A stretch of DNA of 64,000 nt. Origin: Ptiloglossa arizonensis. Its lineage: Eukaryota > Arthropoda > Insecta > Hymenoptera > Colletidae. Every line of letters begins with the position of its first letter. Positions within the stretch are counted from its first letter, which is position 1. The position numbers were made by a program, and so were the translations under genes. The stretch lies in assembly GCF_051014685.1 (NCBI RefSeq), contig NW_027478526.1:186001-250000 (forward strand), written 5' to 3'. The notes under the pieces were generated by a model. It did no database searches, was not told the origin of the DNA, and saw only the letters and a list, made by a program, of their open reading frames with translations. Shown one piece after another: positions 44,001-57,900 of this stretch.

Positions 44001-47000
44001 GTATAACGTATTACATATTACATATAACGTATAACGTACAACGTATAACGTATAACATATAACGTCTAACGTTTAACGTATAACGTACAACGTATAACGT
44101 ATAACGTATAACGTATAACTTATAACGTAAAACGTATTACATATTACGTATAACGAGTAACGTATAACGTATAACGTATAACGTATAACGTATAACGTAT
44201 AACGTATAACGTATAACGTATAACGTATAACGTATAACGTATAACGTATAACGTATAACGTATAACGTATAACGTATAACGTATAACGTATAACGTATAA
44301 CGTATAACGTATAACGTATAACTTATAACGTATAATGTATAACGTGTAACTTATAATGTATAACGTGTAACTTATACCGTATAACGTATAACGTATAACG
44401 TATAACGTATAACGTATAACGTATAACGTATAACGTATAACGTATAACGTATAACGTATAACTTATAACGTGAAACGTATTTCATATTACGTATAACGAG
44501 TAACGTATAACGTATAACGTATAACGTATAACGTATAACGTATAACGTATAACGTATAACGTATAACGTATAACGTATAACGGATAACGTATAACGTATA
44601 ACGTATAACGCATAACGTATAACGCATTATGTAAAACGTTAAACGTGTAACGTAAAACGTATGGCGTATAACGTATAACGTATTACATATTACATATAAC
44701 GTATAACGTACAACGTATAACCTATAAGGTACAACGTATAACGTATAACGTATAACGCATAACGTATAACGTATAACGTATAACGCATAACGTATAACGT
44801 ATAACGTTTAACGTATAGCGTATAACGTATAACGTATAACGTATAACGTATAACGTATAACGTATAACGTATAGCGTATAACGAATAACGTATAACGTAT
44901 AACGTATAACGTATAACGTATAACGTATAACGTATAACGTATAACGGATAACGTATAACGTATAACGTATAACGCATAACGTATAACGCATTACGTAAAA
45001 CGTTAAACGTGTAACGTAAAACGTATGGCGTATAACGTATAACGTATTACATATTACATATAACGTATAACGTACAACGTATAACGTATAACATATAACG
45101 TCTAACGTTTAACGTATAACGTACAACGTATAACGTATAACGTATAACGTATAACTTATAACGTAAAACGTATTACATATTACGTATAACGAGTAACGTA
45201 TAACGTATAACGTATAACGTATAACGTATAACGTATAACGTATAACGTATAACGTATAACGTATAACGTATAACGTATAACGTATAACGTATAACGTATA
45301 ACGAATAACGTATAACGTATAACGTATAACGTATAACGTATAATGTATAACGTATAACGTATATGGTATAACGTAAAACATATAACGTATAACGTATAAC
45401 GTATAACGTATATCGTATAACGTATAACGTATAACCTATAAGGTACAACGTATAACGTATAACGTATAACGCATAACGTATAACGTATAACGTATAACGC
45501 ATAACGTATAACGTATAACGTTTAACGTATAGCGTATAACGTATAACGTATAACGTATAACGTATAACGTATAACGTATAACGTATAGCGTATAACGAAT
45601 AACGTATAACGTATAACGTATAACGTATAACGTATAACGTATAACGTATAACGTATAACGGATAACGTATAACGTATAACGTATAACGCATAACGTATAA
45701 CGCATTACGTAAAACGTTAAACGTGTAACGTAAAACGTATGGCGTATAACGTATAACGTATTACATATTACATATAACGTATAACGTACAACGTATAACG
45801 TATAACATATAACGTCTAACGTTTAACGTATAACGTACAACGTATAACGTATAACGTATAACGTATAACTTATAACGTAAAACGTATTACATATTACGTA
45901 TAACGAGTAACGTATAACGTATAACGTATAACGTATAACGTATAACGTATAACGTATAACGTATAACGTATAACGTATAACGTATAACGTATAACGTATA
46001 ACGTATAACGTATAACGTATAACGTATAACGTATAACGTATAACGTATAACGTATAACGTATAACGTATAACTTATAACGTATAATGTATAACGTGTAAC
46101 TTATAATGTATAACGTGTAACTTATACCGTATAACGTATAACGTATAACGTATAACGTATAACGTATAACGTATAACGTATAACGTATAACGTATAACTT
46201 ATAACGTGAAACGTATTTCATATTACGTATAACGAGTAACGTATAACGTATAACGTATAACGTATAACGTATAACGTATAACGTATAACTTATAACGTAT
46301 AACGTATAACGTATAACGTATAACGTATAACGTAGAACGTATAACGTATAACGTATAACGTATAACGTATAACGTATAAAGTATAACGTATAACGTATAA
46401 CGTGTAACGTATAACGTATATCCTATAACGCATAACGTATAGCGTATAACGCATAACGTATAACGTATAACGTATAACGTATAACGTATAACGTCTAACG
46501 TTTAACGTATAACGTACAACGTATAACGTATAACGTATAACGTATAACGTATAACGTATCACGTATAACGTATAACGTATAACGTATGACGTATCACGTA
46601 TAAGGTATGACCTATAACGCATTACGTATAGCTTATAAAGCATAACATATAACGTATAACGTATAACGTATAACGTATAACGTATAACGTATAACGTATA
46701 AAGTATAACGTATAACGTATAACGTGTAACGTATAACGTATATCCTATAACGCATAACGTATAGCGTATAACGCATAACGTATAACGTATAACGTATAAC
46801 GTATAACGTCTAACGTTTAACGTATAACGTACAACGTATTACATATTACATATAACGTATAACGTACAACGTATAACGTATAACATATAACGTCTAACGT
46901 TTAACGTATAACGTACAACGTATAACGTATAACGTATAACGTATAACGTATAACGTATCACGTATAACGTATAACGTATAACGTATAACGTATGACGTAT

Positions 47001-47405
47001 CACGTATAAGGTATGACCTATAACGCATTACGTATAGCGTATAACGCATAACATATAACGTATAACGTATAACGTATAACGTATAACGTATAACGTATAA
47101 AGTATAACGTATAACGTATAACGTGTAACGTATAACGTATATCCTATAACGCATAACGTATAGCGTATAACGCATAACGTATAACGTATAACGTATAACG
47201 TATAACGTCTAACGTTTAACGTATAACGTACAACGTATAACGTATAACGTATAACGTATAACATATAACGTATAACGTATAACGTATAACGTATAACGTA
47301 TAAAGTATATCGTATATCGTAAAACGTATAACGTATAACGTATAACGTATATCCTATAACACATAACGTATAGCGTATAACGCATAACGTATAACGTATA
47401 ACGTA
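41051..47405 (+). repeat. Block B, copy 3, with nested triplication
   Basis: This copy follows copy 2 at 4,697-4,706 bp from aaaaagt (41,052) through P (41.84 kb), D (42,750; 43,255), G (43,683), S-alpha (43,990) and D (44,332). A G-to-S-alpha segment then repeats two more times: G at 43,683, 44,718 and 45,433, with S-alpha at 43,990, 45,026 and 45,739. This lengthens the copy by about 1.69 kb (the offset to copy 2 becomes 6,384 bp). A truncated S-alpha (44,662) joins directly to the second G. The two T-U modules follow (T cores 46,591 and 47,008). The block breaks near 47,405, before the expected aaaaagt. There is no gene. Confidence 0.83.
43680..45830 (+). repeat. Nested G-to-S-alpha triplication inside block B copy 3
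   Basis: Three segments start with the ataacct-ataaggt pair (43,683; 44,718; 45,433) and run through ttaacgt, atagcgt, ataacga and ataacgg to S-alpha. Spacings are 1,036 and 714 bp (148 and 102 units). Between the first and second there is a full L, uniform tract, D and second L; between the second and third only L and a short tract. A junction near 44,710 fuses S-alpha, cut after acaacgt, to G. A single attatgt near 44,626 marks the first-to-second interval. Confidence 0.8.
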
Positions 47406-50400
47406 TAACGTATAACGTAAAACGTATAACGTATAACGTATAACGTATAACGTAAAACGTATAACGTATAACGTATAACGCATAACGTATACCGTATAAC
47501 GTATAACGTATAACGTATAACGTATAACGTATAACGTATAACGTATAACGTATAACTTATAACGTGAATCGTATTTCATATTACGTATAACGAGTAACGT
47601 ATAACGTATAACGTATAACGTTTAACGTATAACCTATAACGTATAACGTATAACGAATAACGTATAACGTATAACGTATAACGTATAACGTATAATGTAT
47701 AACGTATCACGTATATGGTATAACGTAAAACATATAACGTATAACGTATAACGTATAACGTATATCGTATAACGTATAACGTATAACCTATAAGGTACAA
47801 CGTATGACGTACAACGTATAACGTAGAACGTATAACGTATAACGTATAACGTATAACGTATAACGTATAACGTATAACGTATAACGTATAACGTATAACG
47901 TATAACGCATAACGTATAAAGCATAACGTAAAACGTGAAACGTGTAACGTATAACGTATGGCGTATAACGTATAACGTATTACATATTACATATAACGTA
48001 TAACGTACAACGTATAACGTATAACGTATAGCGTATAACGTATAACGAATAACGTTTAACGTATAACGTATAACGTATAACGTATAACGTATAACGTATA
48101 ACGTATAACGTATAACGTATAACGTATAACGTATAACGTATAACGCATAACGTATAAAGCATAACGTAAAACGTTAAACGTGTAACGTATAACGTATGGC
48201 GTATAACGTATAACGTATTACATATTACATATAACGTATAACGTACAACGTATAACGTATAACATATAACGTCTAACGTTTAACGTATAAGGTACAACGT
48301 ATAACATATAACGTATAACGTATAACGTATAACGTATAACGTATAACGTATAACGTATAACGTATAACGTATAACGTCTAACGTATAACGTCTAACGTAT
48401 AACGTATAACGTATAACGTATAACGCATAACGTATAACGTATAACGCATAACGCATAACGTATAACGTATAACGTATAACGTATAACACATAACGTATAA
48501 CGTATAACGTATAACGTATATCGTATAACGTATAACGTATAACGTATAACGTTTAAGAAATAACGTATAACGTATAACGTATAACGTATAACGCATAACG
48601 TATAACGTATAACGTATAACGAATAACGTATAACGTATAACGTATAACGTATGACGTATAACGTATAACGTATAACGTCAAACGTATAACGTGTAACGTA
48701 TAACGTATAACGTATAACGCATAACGTATAACGTATAACGTATAACGCATAACGTATAACGTATAACGTTTAACGTATAGCGTATAACGTATAACTTATA
48801 ACGTATAACGTATAACGTATAACGTATAACGTATAGCGTATAACGAATAACGTATAACGTATAACGTATAACGTATAACGTATAACGTATAACGTATAAC
48901 GTATAACGGATAACGTATAACGTATAACGTATAACGCATAACGTATAACGCATAACGTAAAACGTTAAACGTGTAACGTATAACGTATAACGTGTAACGT
49001 ATAACGTATTACATATTACATATAACGTATAACGTATAACGTATAACGCATAACGTATAAAGTATAACGTATAACGTATAACGTGCAACGTATAACGTAT
49101 ATCCTATAACGCATAACGTATAGCGTATAACGCATAACGTATAACGTATAACGTATAACGTATAACGTCTAACGTTTAACGTATAACGTACAACGTATAA
49201 CGTATAACGTATAACGTATAACATATAACGTATAACGTATAACGTATAACGTATAACGTATAAAGTATATCGTATATCGTATAACGTATAACGTATAACG
49301 TATAACGTTTATCCTATAATACATAACGTATAGCGTATAACGCATAACGTATGACGTATAACGTATAACGTCTAACGTATAACGTATAACGTATAACGTA
49401 TAACGAATAACGTAAAACGTAAAACGTATTTCATATTACGTGTAACGAGTAACGTATAACGTATAACGTATAACGTATAACGTATAACGTATAACTTATA
49501 ACGTAAAACGCATTACATATTACGTATAACGAGTAACGTATAACGTATAACGTATAACGTATAACGTATAACGTATAACGTATAACGTATAACGTATAAC
49601 GTATAACGTATAACGTATAACGTATAACGTATAACGTATAACGTATAACGTATAACGTATTACGTATAACGTATAACGTATAACGTATAACGTATAACGC
49701 ATAACGTATAAAGCATAACGTAAAACGTGAAACGTGTAACGTATAACGTATGGCGTATAACGTATAACGTATTACATATTACATATAACGTATAACGTAC
49801 AACGTATAACGTATAACGTATAGCGTATAACGTATAACGAATAACGTGTAACGTATAACGTATAACGTATAACGTATAACGTATAACGTATAACGTATAA
49901 CGTATAACGTATAACGTATAACGTATAACGTATAACGTATAACGCATAACGTATAAAGCATAACGTAAAACGTTAAACGTGTAACGTATAACGTATGGCG
50001 TATAACGTATAACGTATTACATATTACATATAACGTATAACGTACAACGTATAACGTATAACATATAACGTCTAACGTTTAACGTATAAGGTACAACGTA
50101 TAACATATAACGTATAACGTATAACGTATAACGTATAACGTATAACGTATAACGTATAACGCATAACGTATAAAGCATAACGTAAAACGTTAAACGTGTA
50201 ACGTATAACGTATGGCGTATAACGTATAACGTATTACATATTACATATAACGTATAACGTACAACGTATAACGTATAACATATAACGTCTAACGTTTAAC
50301 GTATAAGGTACAACGTATAACATATAACGTATAACGTATAACGTATAACGTATAACGTATAACGTATGACGTATAACGTATAACGTATAACGTCAAACGT

Positions 50401-53400
50401 ATAACGTGTAACGTATAACGTATAACGTATAACGCATAACGTATAACGTATAACGTATAACGCATAACGTATAACGTATAACGTTTAACGTATAGCGTAT
50501 AACGTATAACGTATAACGTATAACGTATAACGTATAACGTATAACGTATAACGTATAACGTATAACGTATAACGTATAACGTATAACGTATAACGTATAA
50601 CGTATAACGCATAACGTATAAAGCATAACGTAAAACGTTAAACGTGTAACGTATAACGTATGGCGTATAACGTATAACGTATTACATGTTACATATAACG
50701 TATAACGTACAACGTATAACGTATAACATATAACGTCTAACGTTTAACGTATAAGGTACAACGTATAACATATAACGTATAACGTATAACGTATAACGTA
50801 TAACGTATAACGTATAACGTATAACGTATAACGTATAACGTCTAACGTATAACGTATAACGTATAACGTATAACGCATAACGTATAACGTATAACGCATA
50901 ACGCATAACGTATAACGTATAACGTATAACGTATAACACATAACGTATAACGTGTAACGTATAACGTATATCGTATAACGTATAACGTATAACGTATAAC
51001 GTTTAAGAAATAACGTATAACGTATAACGTATAACGTATAACGTATAACGTATAACGTATAACGTATAACGTACAGCGTATAACGTCAAACGTATAACGT
51101 ATAACGTATAAAGTATAACGTATAACGCATAACGTATAACGTATAACGTATAACGCATAACGTATAACGTATAACGTATAACGAATAACGTATAACGTAT
51201 AACGTATAACGTATAACGCATAACGTAAAACGTTAAACGTGTAACGTAAAACGTATGGCGTATAACGTATAACGTATTACATATTACATATAACGTATAA
51301 CGTATAACGTATAACGTATAACTTATAACGTATAATGTATAACGTGTAACTTATAATGTATAACGTGTAACTTATAACGTATAACGTTTAACGTATAGCG
51401 TATAACGTATAACGTATAACGTATAACGTATAACGTATAACGTATAACGTATAGCGTATAACGAATAACGTATAACGTATAACGTATAACGTATAACGTA
51501 TAACGTATAACGTATAACGTATAACGGATAACGTATAACGTATAACGTATAACGCATAACGTATAACGCATAACGTAAAACGTTAAACGTGTAACGTAAA
51601 ACGTATGGCGTATAACGTATAACGTATTACATATTACATATAACGTATAACGTACAACGTATAACGTATAACATATAACGTCTAACGTTTAACGTATAAC
51701 GTACAACGTATAACGTATAACGTATAACGTATAACTTATAACGTAAAACGTATTACATATTACGTATAACGAGTAACGTATAACGTATAACGTATAACGT
51801 ATAACGTATAACGTATAACGTAAAACGTATAACGTATAACGTATAACGTATAACGTATAACGTATAACGTATAAGGTACAACGTATAACATATAACGTAT
51901 AACGTATAACGTATAACGTATAACGTATAACGTATAACGTATAACGTATAACGTATAACGTATAACGTCTAACGTATAACGTATAACGTATAACGTATAA
52001 CGCATAACGTATAACGCATAACGTAAAACGTTAAACGTGTAACGTATAACGTATAACGTATAACGTAAAACGTATAACGTATAACGTATAACGCATAACG
52101 TATACCGTATAACGTATAACGTATAACGTATAACGTATAACGTATAACGTATAACGTATAACGTATAACGTATAACTTATAACGTGAATCGTATTTCATA
52201 TTACGTATAACGAGTAACGTATAACGTATAACGTATAACGTTTAACGTATAACCTATAACGTATAACGTATAACGAATAACGTATAACGTATAACGTATA
52301 ACGTATAACGTATAATGTATAACGTATAACGTATATGGTATAACGTAAAACATATAACGTATAACGTATAACGTATAACGTATATCGTATAACGTATAAC
52401 GTATAACCTATAAGGTACAACGTATAACGTACAACGTATAACGTATAACGTATAACGTATAACGTATAACGTATAACGTATAACGTATAACGTATAACGT
52501 ATAACGTATAACGTATAACGTATAACGCATAACGTATAAAGCATAACGTAAAACGTGAAACGTGTAACGTATAACGTATGGCGTATAACGTATAACGTAT
52601 TACATATTACATATAACGTATAACGTACAACGTATAACGTATAACGTATAGCGTATAACGTATAACGAATAACGTGTAACGTATAACGTATAACGTATAA
52701 CGTATAACGTATAACGTATAACGTATAACGTATAACGTATAACGTATAACGTATAACGTATAACGCATAACGTATAAAGCATAACGTAAAACGTTAAACG
52801 TGTAACGTATAACGTATGGCGTATAACGTATAACGTATTACATATTACATATAACGTATAACGTACAACGTATAACGTATAACATATAACGTCTAACGTT
52901 TAACGTATAAGGTAGAACGTATAACATATAACGTATAACGTATAACGTATAACGTATAACGTATAACGTATAACGTATAACGTATAACGTATAACGTATA
53001 ACGTATAACGTATAACGTATAACGTATAACGTATAACGTATAACGTATAACGTATAACGCATAACGTATAACGTATAACGCATAACGCATAACGTATAAC
53101 GTATAACGTATAACGTATAACACATAACGTATAACGTATAACGTATAACGTATATCGTATAACGTATAACGTATGACGTATAACGTTTAAGAAATAACGT
53201 ATAACGTATAACGTATAACGTATAACGTATAACGTATAACGTATAACGTACAGCGTATAACGTCAAACGTATAACGTATAACGTATAAAGTATAACGTAT
53301 AACGCATAACGTATAACGTATAACGTATAACGCATAACTTTATAACGTATAACGTATAACGAATAACGTATAACGTATAACGTATAACTTATGACGTATA

Positions 53401-53630
53401 ACGTATAACGTATAACGTCAAACGTATAACGTGTAACGTATAACGTATAACGTATAACGCATAACGTATAACGTATAACGTATAACGCATAACGTATAAC
53501 GTATAACGTTTAACGTATAGCGTATAACGTATAACGTATAACGTCTAACGTATAACGTATAACGTATAACGTATAGCGTATAACGAATAACGTATAACGT
53601 ATAACGTATAACGTATAACGTATAACGTAT
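47406..53630 (+). repeat. Block C, copy 1
   Basis: Copy 1 of a 6.2-kb block that recurs at about 54,996-61,240. The order is L with gaatcgt (47.57 kb), G (47,785), S-beta/S-alpha (47,959/48,196), P (48.55 kb), U with gcaacgt (49,061), S-beta/S-alpha (49,751/49,996), two further S-alpha (50,212; 50,661) and P (51.0 kb). It continues with S-alpha, D (51,332), S-alpha, L, S-beta/S-alpha (52,579/52,816), P (53.19 kb) and the 8-bp unit near 53,341. Private markers shared with copy 2 include atcacgt before atatggt (47.70 kb), ttatcct with ataatac (49.31 kb) and gttacat (50.69 kb). There is no gene. Confidence 0.9.
53334..53348 (+). repeat. 8-bp unit: +1 register slip
   Basis: The monomer ataactt (53334-53340) is followed by an extra t at 53341 before the next ataacgt at 53342. 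Monomer starts move from 1 to 2 modulo 7 here and stay there to 60.9 kb. It is the first length-changing unit I found, after about 7,600 monomers in register. Confidence 0.93.
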
Positions 53631-54240
53631 AACGTATCACGTATAACGTATAACGTATAACGTATGACGTATCACGTATAAGGTATGACCTATAACGCAT
53701 TACGTATAGCGTATAACGCATAACATATAACGTATAACGTATAACGTATAACGTATAACGTATAACGTATAAAGTATAACGTATAACGTATAACGTGTAA
53801 CGTATAACGTATATCCTATAACGCATAACGTATAGCGTATAACGCATAACGTATAACGTATAACGTATAACGTATAACGTCTAACGTTTAACGTATAACG
53901 TACAACGTATAACGTATAACGTATAACGTATAACATATAACGTATAACGTATAACGTATAACGTATAACGTATAAAGTATATCGTATATCGTAAAACGTA
54001 TAACGTATAACGTATAACGTATATCCTATAACACATAACGTATAGCGTATAACGCATAACGTATAACGTATAACGTATAACGTATAACGTATAACGTATA
54101 ACGTATAACGTATAACGAATAACGTAAAAAGTAAAACGTATTACATATTACGTGTAACGAGTAACGTATAACGTATAACGTATAACGTATAACGTATAAC
54201 TTATAACGTAAAACGCATTACATATTACGTATAACGAGTA
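53631..54240 (+). repeat. Partial copy of block B distal T-U module
   Basis: After block C copy 1 breaks off, the sequence changes to a T cassette (core near 53,677) and U with gtaacgt (53,772). Paired atatcgt, atatcct-ataacac, the private aaaaagt (54,125) and L follow. This matches 35.9-36.4, 40.6-41.1 and 63.2-63.7 kb, although the 63-kb copy lacks aaaaagt. A second L with aaaacgc precedes the long uniform tract. There is no gene. Confidence 0.8.
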
Positions 54241-54244
54241 ACGT

Positions 54245-54995
54245 ATAACGTATAACGTATAACGTATAACGTATAACGTATAACGTATAACGTATAACGT
54301 ATAACGTATAACGTATAACGTATAACGTATAACGTATAACGTATAACGTATAACGTATAACGTATAACGTATAACGTATAACGTATAACGTATAACGTAT
54401 AACGTATAACGTATAACGTATAACGTATAACGTATAACGTATAACGTATAACGTATAACGTATAACGTATAACGTATAACGTATAACGTATAACGTATAA
54501 CGTATAACGTATAACGTATAACCTATAACGTATAACGTATAACGTATAACGTATAACGTATAACGTATAACGTATAACGTATAACGTATAACGTATAACG
54601 TACAACGTATCACGTATAACGTATATCCTATAACGCATAACGTATATCCTATAACGCATAATGTATAGCGTATAACGCATAACGTATACCGTATAACGTA
54701 TAACGTCAAACGTATAACGTATAACGTATAACGTATAACGTATAACGCATAACGTATAACGTATACCGTATAACGTATAACGTATAATGTATAACGTGTA
54801 ACTTATAATGTATAACGTGTAACTTATAACGTATAACGTAAAACGTATAACGTATAACGTATAACGTATAACGTAAAACGTATAACGTATAACGTATAAC
54901 GCATAACGTATACCGTATAACGTATAACGTATAACGTATAACGTATAATGTATAACGTGTAACTTATAATGTATAACGTGTAACTTATAACGTAT
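54245..54995 (+). repeat. 39-unit uniform tract, then two D doublets
   Basis: A run of 39 unbroken consensus units (54245-54517) ends at ataacct. It is followed by atcacgt, two atatcct and an ataatgt near 54.60-54.66 kb. Two D doublets with their downstream aaaacgt and ataccgt markers then lie about 161 bp (23 units) apart, near 54,785 and 54,947: a short tandem duplication leading into block C copy 2. There is no gene. Confidence 0.8.
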
Positions 54996-57900
54996 AACGT
55001 AAAACGTATAACGTATAACGTATAACGTATAACGTAAAACGTATAACGTATAACGTATAACGCATAACGTATACCGTATAACGTATAACGTATAACGTAT
55101 AACGTATAACGTATAACGTATAACGTATAACGTATAACTTATAACGTGAATCGTATTTCATATTACGTATAACGAGTAACGTATAACGTATAACGTATAA
55201 CGTTTAACGTATAACCTATAACGTATAACGTATAACGAATAACGTATAACGTATAACGTATAACGTATAACGTATAATGTATAACGTATCACGTATATGG
55301 TATAACGTAAAACATATAACGTATAACGTATAACGTATAACGTATATCGTATAACGTATAACGTATAACCTATAAGGTACAACGTATGACGTACAACGTA
55401 TAACGTAGAACGTATAACGTATAACGTATAACGTATAACGTATAACGTATAACGTATAACGTATAACGTATAACGTATAACGTATAACGCATAACGTATA
55501 AAGCATAACGTAAAACGTGAAACGTGTAACGTATAACGTATGGCGTATAACGTATAACGTATTACATATTACATATAACGTATAACGTACAACGTATAAC
55601 GTATAACGTATAGCGTATAACGTATAACGAATAACGTTTAACGTATAACGTATAACGTATAACGTATAACGTATAACGTATAACGTATAACGTATAACGT
55701 ATAACGTATAACGTATAACGTATAACGCATAACGTATAAAGCATAACGTAGAACGTTAAACGTGTAACGTATAACGTATGGCGTATAACGTATAACGTAT
55801 TACATATTACATATAACGTATAACGTACAACGTATAACGTATAACATATAACGTCTAACGTTTAACGTATAAGGTACAACGTATAACATATAACGTATAA
55901 CGTATAACGTATAACGTATAACGTATAACGTATAACGTATAACGTATAACGTATAACGTCTAACGTATAACGTCTAACGTATAACGTATAACGTATAACG
56001 TATAACGCATAACGTATAACGTATAACGCATAACGCATAACGTATAACGTATAACGTATAACGTATAACACATAACGTATAACGTATAACGTATAACGTA
56101 TATCGTATAACGTATAACGTATAACGTATAACGTTTAAGAAATAACGTATAACGTATAACGTATAACGTATAACGCATAACGTATAACGTATAACGTATA
56201 ACGAATAACGTATAACGTATAACGTATAACGTATGACGTATAACGTATAACGTATAACGTCAAACGTATAACGTGTAACGTATAACGTATAACGTATAAC
56301 GCATAACGTATAACGTATAACGTATAACGCATAACGTATAACGTATAACGTTTAACGTATAGCGTATAACGTATAACTTATAACGTATAACGTATAACGT
56401 ATAACGTATAACGTATAGCGTATAACGAATAACGTATAACGTATAACGTATAACGTATAACGTATAACGTATAACGTATAACGTATAACGGATAACGTAT
56501 AACGTATAACGTATAACGCATAACGTATAACGCATAACGTAAAACGTTAAACGTGTAACGTATAACGTATAACGTGTAACGTATAACGTATTACATATTA
56601 CATATAACGTATAACGTATAACGTATAACGCATAACGCATAACGTATAAAGTATAACGTATAACGTATAACGTGCAACGTATAACGTATATCCTATAACG
56701 CATAACGTATAGCGTATAACGCATAACGTATAACGTATAACGTATAACGTATAACGTCTAACGTTTAACGTATAACGTACAACGTATAACGTATAACGTA
56801 TAACGTATAACATATAACGTATAACGTATAACGTATAACGTATAACGTATAAAGTATATCGTATATCGTATAACGTATAACGTATAACGTATAACGTTTA
56901 TCCTATAATACATAACGTATAGCGTATAACGCATAACGTATGACGTATAACGTATAACGTCTAACGTATAACGTATAACGTATAACGTATAACGAATAAC
57001 GTAAAACGTAAAACGTATTTCATATTACGTGTAACGAGTAACGTATAACGTATAACGTATAACGTATAACGTATAACGTATAACTTATAACGTAAAACGC
57101 ATTACATATTACGTATAACGAGTAACGTATAACGTATAACGTATAACGTATAACGTATAACGTATAACGTATAACGTATAACGTATAACGTATAACGTAT
57201 AACGTATAACGTATAACGTATAACGTATAACGTATAACGTATAACGTATTACGTATAACGTATAACGTATAACGTATAACGTATAACGCATAACGTATAA
57301 AGCATAACGTAAAACGTGAAACGTGTAACGTATAACGTATGGCGTATAACGTATAACGTATTACATATTACATATAACGTATAACGTACAACGTATAACG
57401 TATAACGTATAGCGTATAACGTATAACGAATAACGTGTAACGTATAACGTATAACGTATAACGTATAACGTATAACGTATAACGTATAACGTATAACGTA
57501 TAACGTATAACGTATAACGTATAACGTATAACGCATAACGTATAAAGCATAACGTAAAACGTTAAACGTGTAACGTATAACGTATGGCGTATAACGTATA
57601 ACGTATTACATATTACATATAACGTATAACGTACAACGTATAACGTATAACATATAACGTCTAACGTTTAACGTATAAGGTACAACGTATAACATATAAC
57701 GTATAACGTATAACGTATAACGTATAACGTATAACGTATAACGTATAACGCATAACGTATAAAGCATAACGTAAAACGTTAAACGTGTAACGTATAACGT
57801 ATGGCGTATAACGTATAACGTATTACATATTACATATAACGTATAACGTACAACGTATAACGTATAACATATAACGTCTAACGTTTAACGTATAAGGTAC

